From: Oryzias latipes
Taxonomy: Eukaryota; Chordata; Actinopteri; Beloniformes; Adrianichthyidae
Direction: 5' to 3'
Assembly: GCF_002234675.1 (NCBI RefSeq)
Contig: NC_019876.2
Coordinates: 24,453,371 to 24,517,370, forward strand
DNA: 64,000 nt
A program made the position numbers and the translations under genes. This document shows positions 22,207 to 30,949 of the stretch, one piece after another. The notes under the pieces were generated by a model. That model saw nothing but the letters and a program-made list of their open reading frames with translations. It did no database searches and was not told where the DNA came from. Within the stretch, counting starts at the first letter, position 1; every line of letters begins with the position of its first letter.

Positions 22207-25200
22207 TTAATTTGCTTCTAACAGGACAACTGTCTTCTGAATGGGCCTTTCCAGATAAACAGGTTTGGAGATACGCTTTCCTTTTTCATCTAGAGTGCGA
22301 TCACTCATCAGTAGCTTGACCTTTCTCACTCTTTGATCCTTACTAGGGTACACATCAACGATTTTTGCCAACTTCCACTGGTTTCGTGGTGTTATTTCAT
22401 CTTTCAAAAGCACAATATCATTGACTTGTGCATTTCGGTATTGTTTAGTCCATTTTTGTCTACTTTGAAGATTCAGCAAGTACTCCTTTTTCCATCTTGT
22501 CCAGAAGGTATTGGCAAGGAGTTGAACACGACGCCATCTCTTCTGAAGATAAAGATCTTCCTTGACAAACTTGCCTGGTGGTGGAGAGATGATTGTGGAC
22601 TTCATGGTCAATATGTGGTTTGGCGTCAGAGGTTCTGGGCTTGATGGGTCACATAGTTGATCTGTGGTAAGAGGTCGACTATTTATCACTGCCATGACTT
22701 CATAAAGGAAAGTTCTTAGAGAGGAGCTGTCAAGTTGTTTAGCTGATTGTTCAAGGATGGATGACAGAACACTTCTTATGGTGCGGATTTGTCGTTCCCA
22801 GACACCACCCATATGACTTGAAGCTGGGGTGTTCATGAGAAACTCGCATTCCAGATTTTCCAGCTTGATTTGGTCCATTTCCTTGAATGCCTCTGCAAAC
22901 TCATTTCTTGCACCAACAAAGTTTGTTCCCTGATCGCATCTTATCTGACGAACTGAGCCTCTTATGGCGATGAATGCACGCAGTGCATTGATGAAGGCAT
23001 CGGTGGTTAAATCATCAAGCATTTCTATGTGCACTGCTCTTGAGCACATGCAGGTGATTAACAAGCCGTAACGCTTTAGCTCCTTCCTGCCTTCCTTGAC
23101 ATAAAAAGGACCAAAGCAGTCCATCCCACAGTAGGTGAATGGTGGAGTAGTCTCCATCCGATCTTTCGGGAGGTCTGCCATTTTCTGCTGTTCTGTGCAT
23201 CTCCTGAACTTTCTGCATTTGACACATCTGTGGATATAAGAGGATACAACCTTGCTGCAGCCAAGGATCCAATATCCACTTGCGCGTAGCTCGTTCATAG
23301 TGATCCCTCGTCCTTGATGGTGAGTTTTCTCATGGTAATGCTTGATGAGTAACATTGACACATGGCTGTCTCTTGGTAAGATAACTGGATGCTTGATATT
23401 AGAATGTAAAGCAGCATGCTTGAGACGTCCTCCAACTCGAAGTGAGCCTTGGTCATCCAGAAATGCACTCAATTTATGTAACTTTTTGACAATGTCTTTG
23501 GTTTGTATTGATGTGGGATTTTGAAGGGACTTTATTTCATGCGAGAAGGCAGCACCTTGAACCATTCTGATAACTGTCAGCTCTGCTTCCCTTCTTTCTT
23601 CCACATTACTGACTTCACAAGATCTTCTCTTGCGTTCCTTCACTTCTTTTGCAAGGCGCTTGAGTCTAGCAATGGCTTTGATCATTCTTGACCAGTCTGA
23701 GAACTTGTGTATGCGATCCAGAAGAGATCTTTGTTCTTTGGCTTGTGTCTTGAGCACCTGAACCTTCTTGACTTCCGGATCACTGCTTGATATCTCTCCC
23801 ACCTTGATCTCACCACTGGACATGACCTTCTGCCAGAGAAAATCTGGACCTTGAAACCAGTTTGAGGCTATAAGTTGTTCAGCTGTAAGACCTCTAGAGG
23901 CATGGTCTGCTGGGTTCTCTTCAGACGCCACATACCTCCACTGTTCAGGCTCTGTGCTTTGTTTGATACGTTCAACTCTGTTTGCAACAAAAACATGGAA
24001 CCTCCTGGCTTCATTCGCGATGTATCCTAGAACAACCTTTGAATCGGTCCAGTAGGTTTCTTGCAACATTTCAACTTCCAGTTCCTTTTTCAGCATATCA
24101 CCAGTGCGAACAGCAACTACAGCAGCTGACAACTCAAGTCGGGGAATGGTTGTAACTTTCGATGGTGGAACTCTTGATCTTCCCATCACCAAGGAACAGT
24201 GGACTTCACCAGATGTGCTTACTGCTCTGAGGTAGGTACACATGCCGTATCCAGAAGCACTGGCGTCAGAGAAGTGGTGCAGTTCATAATGCTCTGCCTT
24301 GAAGTTATTTGGAGTGTAGCATCTTTGAATCTTTACCTTTGCCAAATTCCTTAGATCAAGCAGCCAAGATTCCCACTGAGGTCGAAGATTTTCAGGTAAG
24401 GTGTCATCCCAGCTGAGTTTATCTCGACACATCTGCTGCAGGATCTGCTTTCCTAGCAGGATGAAGGGTGACACAAATCCAAGTGGATCGAACACAGAGG
24501 CGACTGTGGATAAAACTCCTCTTCGAGTGAGTGGATTTTCCTTAACAGTCACTCTGAACTGGAACTGGTCTGATTCCACACACCATTGCACGCCTAGTGC
24601 TCTCTCTATGTGGATTTCACTCAATGCCATGTCCTTATTTTTGGCAGATACTAAACATTCTTCCTTTGGAAGGGAATACAAGACCTTTGTGCTGTTTGAT
24701 ATGAACTTGTGTAATCGAAGTTTGCCTGTGCTGCAGAGTTCACGTGCCTCTTTGACCAACTGTACTGCTTGGCTTTCCGTATCAACACTTGCTAAGCCAT
24801 CGTCGACATAGAAGTTTGTTTTTATAAACTTCACTGTTTCCTTACTGAAGCGTCCTTCTCCTTCAGCTGCCAGATGTTTGAGGCCATAGTTAGCGCAGCC
24901 TGGAGAAGATGCCGCACCGAACAGATGAACTTTCATTCTGTAGATGGTAAATGGGGTGTCGAGGTCGCCGTTCTCCCACCATAAGAACCGTAGGTAGTCT
25001 TGGTCAGCAGCACACACGTGAAACTGGTGAAACATGCGTTCAATATCGCACATTATAGCCACTGGGCTTCTACGGAAACGACACAAGACTCCGAGCAGGG
25101 TGTTTGTAAGCTCTGGGCCGGTCAAAAGATGGTCGTTAATGGATGTTCCTTGAAACTTAGCAGAGCCATCAAAGACAATGCGAATCTTTCCTGGTTTCTG

Positions 25201-27291
25201 TGGGTGGTACACCCCATGGTGGGGAATGTACCATGCTGGAGTATTGTTGATGTCTTGCTCAGGAACTTTTTCAGCGTCGCCGTGAGCGATGATTTCTTCC
25301 ATGAACTTCTTGTAATCCATGTAGTATTGCTTGTTTCGTCTCAACTTTCTTTCCAAACATCTGAGCCTATGTATGGCACATGATTTGTTGTCAGGTAAGT
25401 TAGGTTTGTCACTCTTAAACGGAAGTGGCATCTCAAAATGTCCATCCTCCTTGAGCCTGATGCCTTCCTTCATCTTTGTCAGAAACCTGAGATCTTCTTG
25501 GGAGATCTTAACATCTTCTGCAGCTCTTTCCGCAAAGTCAGACTCCAGCAGCTTGATTACATTAGCAGGTGAGACCATTTCCTTTATTTGAGTTCTGCAC
25601 ACGTAATGCACTTCATTGGTGAACCTTGAAGATGGTTGAACACCTGGAACCACTTGCTTCACAATGACTTTGTGGCTTACTCCAAAGGCATCACCATAAT
25701 CAAGACGTGGATTGCCAAAGCCCACGATACTCCAGCCCAGATCAGTTTTTTGTCCAAAGGGCTGATTTTCCTTGCCAGAAACCACTTGACGGGGTATGAG
25801 TGCTTGAGGGCAGTTATAACCAATCAGAAGACCGACATCACAACTTTGGAGTGGAGCAATTTCATCTGCAATGTGTTCAAGATGGGGCCATGCCTTGGCA
25901 GTTGCTGGTGTTGGAATGTGATCCCGATTCGCTGGAATGAAGTCTCTGGTGTACGTTACTGGCAGAGGGATGATCTGATTTGAGTAAAATCCTCTTACTT
26001 GTAAACCGGAGAGTTTGTGACAAGTAACAACAGTATTTCTTGATGACATTGTAGTAAGCCTTAGCTGAACTACCTCATTTACAGTGTGCAAGGCTCTTGC
26101 AGTTTCCTGTAAAATGAAGGTCGTGTCGCTCTGCGTATCAAGAAGTGCATACACTAGAACTTCACGTTCTGGCTCACTTTCAGCTGAAACCCACACAGGA
26201 ACAATAGAGGATGTGTGAGTATCCTTAACATTCTGCATTACTCTGTTAGAAGTTGCTTCACTTGTTGTTTGTGTGAAATTGGTGTCTTGTAGTGTTGAAT
26301 CTTGTTTCCTTTGTTTTGTTTTATCAGTGCTCCTTGCTTCATTGTTCTTTGTCTGAGTTCGCTCTTCTTTAGTCCGTGTGTCGTGAAGACATGTTGGATG
26401 TTTTTTCTTACATGTGTCACAGGTTTCTCTGTTGTGACAATCCTTGGAGCGATGGCCTACCTTCAAACAGCCAAAACATAACTTCTTCTCTTGTGCAAAC
26501 TTCAGTCTTTCTCCAATGTTCTCATTCATGAATTTGAAACATTTCTGCAGACTGTGACCTGCTTTCTCACAATAGACACAGCTTAAACTGACAGCCCTTT
26601 CATTGGAGTTCAGTGCCATGACCTTTGCGCCATGAGTCCTGGTCGTTTGTAACTTTGTTTTATCATTTTCTCTTGGTTTCAGAGCATAGAGAGAAGTTAT
26701 GGGATTACATGCAATTTTGGCTTCACATGAGATGAACGCAACAAAATCGCTGAAACTTGGAAACATGTGGCTCTGCTCTTGGACTTCTGTAACCTTTCTG
26801 TTCCACCTTGATGTGAGCCAGTCAGGGAGTTTTGTAAGCATTTTTTGGTTTTCATTGCAGTCATTTAGTACTTCGAGACCTTTGATGTGTGGCATGGCTG
26901 CATTACAACTGCGAAGAAAGTCAGCGTATTCTTGAAGTTCCACACTGCCCTTGGAACTGATCTTTGGCCATGCGTCAAGTTTGTCTCTAAATGCCTTAGC
27001 AATGAGGAATGGATTGCCATACCTGTCTTCAAGAACTGTCCATGCTGCATTGTAGGCAGATTCTGTACCCAGCAAAAAGTAACTTTCTATGGCTTTCCTT
27101 GCAGGTCCACTTACATACTTCCGCAAATAGTATGTCTTCTCTTCGGCTGGTAAAGCTTTCCTGTCAACAAGAGTCAGAAATGAAATCTTCCAGTCATTGT
27201 ATCTGAGTGGGTCACCATTGAATATAGTTGGCTCTGGGACTGGGAGACGACTTGCGTTGAGAGATTCTGCGAAGGCACTAAATATGAACAA
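22207..27291 (-). CDS. BEL/Pao Gag-Pol polyprotein (1694 residues)
   Basis: One uninterrupted frame. Order of domains: Gag core of the DUF1759 type (EPTIFNGDPLRYNDWKISFL near residue 25), two or three Cys/His knuckles at about 240-310 (CVYCEKAGHSLQKC, CFGCLKVGHRSKDC), a retropepsin-like protease with LLDTQSDTTF near 385, Pao-type reverse transcriptase (DIERMFHQFHV near 755, NFYVDDGLAS near 827), RNase H (HHFSDASASGYG, then WTDSKVVLGY), integrase with an H2C2 finger, the core motifs YCGMDCFGPF (about 1387), CDQGTNFVGA (about 1453) and MGGVWERQ (about 1497), and a C-terminal DUF5641 domain. The catalytic residues I can check are present. The N terminus is short: only about 20 residues precede the Gag core, while related fish proteins usually have a few hundred. 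An upstream exon, a non-ATG start or a 5' deletion is possible. Confidence 0.9.
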   Translation of the reverse strand: MFIFSAFAESLNASRLPVPEPTIFNGDPLRYNDWKISFLTLVDRKALPAEEKTYYLRKYVSGPARKAIESYFLLGTESAYNAAWTVLEDRYGNPFLIAKAFRDKLDAWPKISSKGSVELQEYADFLRSCNAAMPHIKGLEVLNDCNENQKMLTKLPDWLTSRWNRKVTEVQEQSHMFPSFSDFVAFISCEAKIACNPITSLYALKPRENDKTKLQTTRTHGAKVMALNSNERAVSLSCVYCEKAGHSLQKCFKFMNENIGERLKFAQEKKLCFGCLKVGHRSKDCHNRETCDTCKKKHPTCLHDTRTKEERTQTKNNEARSTDKTKQRKQDSTLQDTNFTQTTSEATSNRVMQNVKDTHTSSIVPVWVSAESEPEREVLVYALLDTQSDTTFILQETARALHTVNEVVQLRLTTMSSRNTVVTCHKLSGLQVRGFYSNQIIPLPVTYTRDFIPANRDHIPTPATAKAWPHLEHIADEIAPLQSCDVGLLIGYNCPQALIPRQVVSGKENQPFGQKTDLGWSIVGFGNPRLDYGDAFGVSHKVIVKQVVPGVQPSSRFTNEVHYVCRTQIKEMVSPANVIKLLESDFAERAAEDVKISQEDLRFLTKMKEGIRLKEDGHFEMPLPFKSDKPNLPDNKSCAIHRLRCLERKLRRNKQYYMDYKKFMEEIIAHGDAEKVPEQDINNTPAWYIPHHGVYHPQKPGKIRIVFDGSAKFQGTSINDHLLTGPELTNTLLGVLCRFRRSPVAIMCDIERMFHQFHVCAADQDYLRFLWWENGDLDTPFTIYRMKVHLFGAASSPGCANYGLKHLAAEGEGRFSKETVKFIKTNFYVDDGLASVDTESQAVQLVKEARELCSTGKLRLHKFISNSTKVLYSLPKEECLVSAKNKDMALSEIHIERALGVQWCVESDQFQFRVTVKENPLTRRGVLSTVASVFDPLGFVSPFILLGKQILQQMCRDKLSWDDTLPENLRPQWESWLLDLRNLAKVKIQRCYTPNNFKAEHYELHHFSDASASGYGMCTYLRAVSTSGEVHCSLVMGRSRVPPSKVTTIPRLELSAAVVAVRTGDMLKKELEVEMLQETYWTDSKVVLGYIANEARRFHVFVANRVERIKQSTEPEQWRYVASEENPADHASRGLTAEQLIASNWFQGPDFLWQKVMSSGEIKVGEISSSDPEVKKVQVLKTQAKEQRSLLDRIHKFSDWSRMIKAIARLKRLAKEVKERKRRSCEVSNVEERREAELTVIRMVQGAAFSHEIKSLQNPTSIQTKDIVKKLHKLSAFLDDQGSLRVGGRLKHAALHSNIKHPVILPRDSHVSMLLIKHYHEKTHHQGRGITMNELRASGYWILGCSKVVSSYIHRCVKCRKFRRCTEQQKMADLPKDRMETTPPFTYCGMDCFGPFYVKEGRKELKRYGLLITCMCSRAVHIEMLDDLTTDAFINALRAFIAIRGSVRQIRCDQGTNFVGARNEFAEAFKEMDQIKLENLECEFLMNTPASSHMGGVWERQIRTIRSVLSSILEQSAKQLDSSSLRTFLYEVMAVINSRPLTTDQLCDPSSPEPLTPNHILTMKSTIISPPPGKFVKEDLYLQKRWRRVQLLANTFWTRWKKEYLLNLQSRQKWTKQYRNAQVNDIVLLKDEITPRNQWKLAKIVDVYPSKDQRVRKVKLLMSDRTLDEKGKRISKPVYLERPIQKTVVLLEAN

Positions 27292-27614
27292 TATACAGGT
27301 TACTTAGTATAGATAAATTTCACCTTTTTTTTCACCTTTTAACAATTCACTTAAACTTGAACAGGAAAATAAAATAAAATAATCTCAGTCCCTTCGATTA
27401 AACAGAAACGAAAAATATCTTGTTTCTTATTGCAGTCTCTTGTCGACGGTTATACTTTCATATTAACTAATATTAATCTGAGTCCTTGATGCAACATTCA
27501 TCTTTGGGAACCTGAAGTTGCGTTCTGTGCATTTGGCCGTCGCAGGGTGGCGCTGTTGTCCCTCTCGGCGCTGGCACCGTCTCGTCTACCCATGCGGAGC
27601 AGAAGAGTTCTCAC

Positions 27615-28092
27615 TGTAGCACCCTCGAGGAATTAGCATGAGCACGAGGTGTTTAAAACAGGGTTTATTGGTCTTCACAACCCGTGAGAACTGGCAGCAA
27701 AATAAAAACACAAATATGCATCAAAAATAATTCTACAGCTTACAAAATATGAATCTTAAATTATACAAATAAAAGCACACAAACCTCGTGGGCTGACATC
27801 CACGAGGGGCTAATTACTCATTTGGCTTCAGCTTTCCTTTAACTTTCTAAATAAACACAATAAACAAATTATTACATTGATAATTCTGTTATACATCGAT
27901 GTGATCTCTACTGATCTTACCGGAGATCTTCACGTGGCTGCAGCAATGCACTGATAGCTGGGTGCGTAGTTAAATGTGTCCGTGTGGAACTTTAATTGAA
28001 CTTTGTTCCACATGCTCTCACCACTAGATGGCGCAAATTAAAATATAATTTAGAACAACAGAATAAACACATAAATGTTTGGGACTGTTACA
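27615..28092 (-). repeat. BEL/Pao upstream (5') LTR
   Basis: 478-bp promoter-side LTR for the minus-strand element. The 323 bp between it and the first ATG of the polyprotein have no obvious coding content and would form the leader. The minus-strand leader starts GTGAGAACTC; I could not assign a primer-binding tRNA. Confidence 0.88.
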
Positions 28093-29066
28093 CTGGGCCT
28101 GGTTGTGCCTGGGGCAATGGAAGGCCAGAAGGGGGAACTCGCTCCAATAGCTGTTAATCCTGCTCTGTCACACCGCTCGCCAGTGCATGGATGGACAGCA
28201 GTCACTGACACTCTGTATGGAGCACACACACACGATCCCCAGAAATGCCGGCCGTGGCACCGCTCTTGGACCACGGTGCACCGGGTTGGGCAGAGCAGGG
28301 ATGAAACAAACAATGGAAACCAAAACAGCGGCACCTGCTCCCGCAGCTCAAGAGGACTCTGCACAGGAGTTGCATGAGCGGCCAAACACTGCCTGCGATC
28401 TACACAGTGATAACAATAAGAATGGTGCGGCAGCAACTTGGAGGTGAACAAAGCACAAACCTACCCGGCTATGGTTAGGGCCCTACACACAGCCAAAGGC
28501 CGCACCGCTGCTGCACCTTCCACCTGGAAGCAGCAGGTCTCTGCCTGAAGCTCTACTGACAGGCTTTTATCAGCCCTCTGCTAATGAAGCAGCTGGTGTG
28601 CCAGGTGATCTCAATCAAGTGGCCCTCTGCCTGCCACACACCCATAGTCTTTTATGGAAAAAAAAAAACATTTGCTAGAAGCGAGGCTCTCATTTCACCA
28701 GTTTCCACTTTCACAGAAGCCCATCAGCTGTCGGTTGTGAACAAACAATCACGACTGCAGCATACAGGCAGCAGAAATGAGTTTCCTTTGGATAGTGGCT
28801 GAAGTCAACCCCTGGGGCCTCATTTATAAAACTTTGCGTAGGATTTGCGTCAGAAGTGGTGTACGGATGAAACATAGGATGTGCGTACGCACAGAAATAT
28901 TCGGATTTATAAAACCGTGCGCACACACATCCTACGCATCTTTCCCTTAATAAATCACAACCAATTCTAAATGCAGCGCAGCTTTTGCGGCTTCATGACA
29001 CACCCATAGTTGCCCACAAATAGTCCGTGAAACGCCCACAAATGAATATTCATTGATTGCGAAACC

Positions 29067-29335
29067 ATGGCACACATCGAGAGGAAATGAAAAAAACGTA
29101 ACTTCACTCAATGTGAAGTAGAAGTTATCGTTGGCGAGGTGGAAAAGAGGAGAAAAGTGTTGTTTGGAGGGCACAGTGTGGGCATTACTAATGCCAAAAA
29201 GCCACGTGAGTGGCAGACGCCGTTAATGCTGTAGCCTCACAACCTCGGACCGTGGTTAAATAAAAAAGAAATGGTCGGACATCAAAGTCGAGGCAAAAAA
29301 ACGTCTGGCGCTGCATCGCCAGAGTGTGTCTGCCA

Positions 29336-29374
<39 letters not shown>

Positions 29375-29537
29375 ACCGGAGCTGACCCCTCTTGATGAGA
29401 GACAAGCGGCAAGAATTGGGGAATCCCTTAGTGGAGTGGAGACTGAGGCGCAGAAGGAAGCCGACGCCCCAGATGCACCGGGTGACACCCCCCCAAAAGC
29501 CCGCAGAGGTCCAACAGGACGGCTCGAGGAAGTCTGA
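29067..29537 (+). pseudogene. Harbinger Myb/SANT-like protein remnant
   Basis: From an ATG at 29067 the sequence reads a Myb/SANT-like protein with KRNFTQCEVEVIVGEVEKRR and GITNAKKPREWQT, but a TGA lies eight codons in and the frame shifts after the WQT block. The rest of the domain (AVNAVASQPRTVV, then KKWSDIKVEAKKR) lies in other frames. After the poly(G) run the frame continues TPELTPLDERQAARIGESLS, a linker also seen in these proteins. Several independent breaks make it non-functional. Confidence 0.7.
29337..29372 (+). repeat. Poly(G) run of 36
   Basis: An uninterrupted run of G's inside the decayed Harbinger Myb-like gene. In the related reading frame it gives only Gly, and it sits where such proteins have a short Gly/Thr linker, so it probably grew from a short G tract. 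Its length may be affected by sequencing or assembly. Confidence 0.9.
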
Positions 29538-29652
29538 ACCGGCTCATAAGCCACTCGTCCTCGTTTGCCAGCAAGTCTTCTTGCTGTCTAAAGATGCGTT
29601 CACTCCGAATTCTTCCATTTGCCACATCTTCTAAGAGCGCAAGATCAGCCAT
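29505..29652 (-). pseudogene. Harbinger transposase N-terminal exon remnant
   Basis: The minus-strand frame starts at an ATG (29652) with MADLALLEDVANGRIRSERI followed by RQQEDLLANEDEWLMSRFRL and PRAVLLDLCGLL, the expected N-terminal block of fish Harbinger transposases. Similarity fades near 29505, where the frame enters the antisense of the Myb-like gene. No DDE domain is found elsewhere in the element. Confidence 0.65.
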
Positions 29653-30736
29653 TGTGCGTCATAACGCATTGTGATGGGGCATTTTATTTCCCTCCATTTA
29701 ATTACATCTGACAAGCTACAGATGTCGGTAATAATCCACGTGGAAATGGGAAATTGTTCAGCGCAAATGTTATTTCTTGTTGCTTTCTGAATGGTTGAGA
29801 CATGCGCCATGCATTGTTTTATCAAAAATAAAACAAACTAAAGGCATATGCATGAATACCATAATTCTGTAGCTTATGAAGAAATGTTTTACTATGAAAA
29901 CAACTTTCCCTAGTGGACAATTAATGCATCTCTCTCTATCCATCTGTCTGTCTGATTGCACCTCTATCTGCTCCGCCAGACGGACACATTGACAGTTTTG
30001 TACATTATTTCGTTCTGTTAACTATATTATTTATGAGGATGAATTGCACAACGTGCCAATATTGCAGAACATATTTCACTTTTCTTTCTGCAAATAAGTG
30101 TTCATTTGAATTTCTGTTGCAATTTTCATTTGATTTTTTTTTATTTGTTTCACTGCTGATCGATCAAACAGGTGTTCGTGTAGGCTGTTAATTGTAAGAC
30201 TTGCTTTGTGAAGTCTTCATGTTATTTCTGAGAGGCAGGATTCTCATTGTCACTTTCACGTGTTTCTTCCATCTGCCGACGGTGTCGCCGTTTCTCATTT
30301 CACCCGTTTTTGTGCGTACGCCTGGGTCAGAGCTTGCGTGAAGGACCGCACATTTTCCCGTCAAGTTTGCTTTTTATAAATCTCAATTATTGCGTAGAGA
30401 GTGGCGTACGCCTTCTTTTGTGCTTACGCAACGTTTATAAATGAGGCCCCTGGAGATTAGATAAAGTTTAGCCATCTGAAGAGAAATCTGGAGTAAAGCT
30501 GCTGCAGTTGTCCCTCAAACAAAAGAAGAGCTGGTAGAATTAATGCAATAATTAGGCTAGAATGCCACCTGGATGGCTGCCAAATGGGAAGTAGCAGCCA
30601 TGTTCCACTGATAAATGGTGCTGTTGAAGATGACTGACCTGGAAAAGCCTTGATGGACCTCAAAATGAGCTAGAAACATCAAAGGTTGGACCCCAGACCA
30701 GAAGCTGAAACGTTACTAAAGAATTTATGGGATGAT

Positions 30737-30949
30737 TGGATGGATGGATGGATGGATGGATGGATGGATGGATGGATGGATGGATGGATGGATGGATGGA
30801 TGGATGGATGGATGGATGGTTGGATGGATGGATGGATGGATGGATGGATGGTTGGATGGATGGATGGATGGATGGATGGATGGATGGATGGATGGATGGA
30901 TGGATGGATGGATGGATGGATGGATGGATGGATGGATGGATGGATGGAT
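30737..30949 (+). repeat. (TGGA)n microsatellite, about 53 units
   Basis: Near-perfect tetranucleotide array with two TTGG variants. It gives artificial Met-Asp-Gly-Trp frames. Some fish LINEs end in GGAT units, as at 48034-48090, but no LINE 3' sequence precedes this array, so its origin is not established. Confidence 0.95.

Larger units (their letters stand above)
21584..28092 (-). mobile_element. BEL/Pao LTR retrotransposon, complete, nested in the Gypsy LTR
   Basis: A 6509-bp minus-strand element with two 478-bp LTRs (21584-22061 and 27615-28092) that start TGTAGCACCCTCGAGG and end GACTGTTACA. I see no difference between them on reading. It is flanked by CTGGG on both sides (21579-21583 and 28093-28097), a 5-bp duplication; the other Gypsy LTR shows the empty site. 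A purine-rich GGTGGGAG lies just upstream of the downstream LTR on the minus strand. The internal region is one long ORF. Identical LTRs and an open frame point to a very recent insertion. Confidence 0.92.
15143..28638 (-). mobile_element. Ty3/Gypsy LTR retrotransposon, split by a BEL/Pao insertion
   Basis: Minus-strand element. The downstream LTR is 15143-15995 (853 bp). The upstream LTR is 21278-21583 plus 28098-28638, interrupted by the BEL element. Both start TGTRGCATTATGG and end TGCCACA. The element is flanked by CACC (15139-15142 and 28639-28642). On the minus strand a purine-rich tract with seven consecutive G's lies just before the downstream LTR (16012-15996), and a TTGGCGCTGTGAGCAGG stretch just after the upstream LTR is the likely primer-binding site. 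The internal region carries gag and a broken pol. Comparing the LTRs by eye I see about five substitutions and one CA-repeat length change, so the insertion is recent but older than the BEL insertion inside it. Confidence 0.9.
28815..30449. mobile_element. PIF/Harbinger DNA transposon, decayed
   Basis: A 1635-bp element with inverted ends GGGCCTCATTTATAAA and TTTATAAATGAGGCCC, flanked by CTG on both sides (28812-28814 and 30450-30452). Subterminal GTACGC/GCGTACG motifs are repeated near both ends. Like the element at 5700-7158, it keeps a plus-strand Myb/SANT-like gene remnant and a minus-strand transposase N-terminal exon, but the terminal sequence is a different family. A 36-bp poly(G) run interrupts the Myb-like gene. 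The catalytic transposase region is missing. Confidence 0.85.

Noticed and set aside
16941..27291. Endogenous retrovirus with an envelope gene
   Set aside because: Neither the Gypsy nor the BEL element has an ORF between the integrase region and the downstream LTR that could encode an envelope protein.
30737..30949. CRISPR-like regular array
   Set aside because: Units are 4 bp with no spacers, and the DNA is vertebrate.
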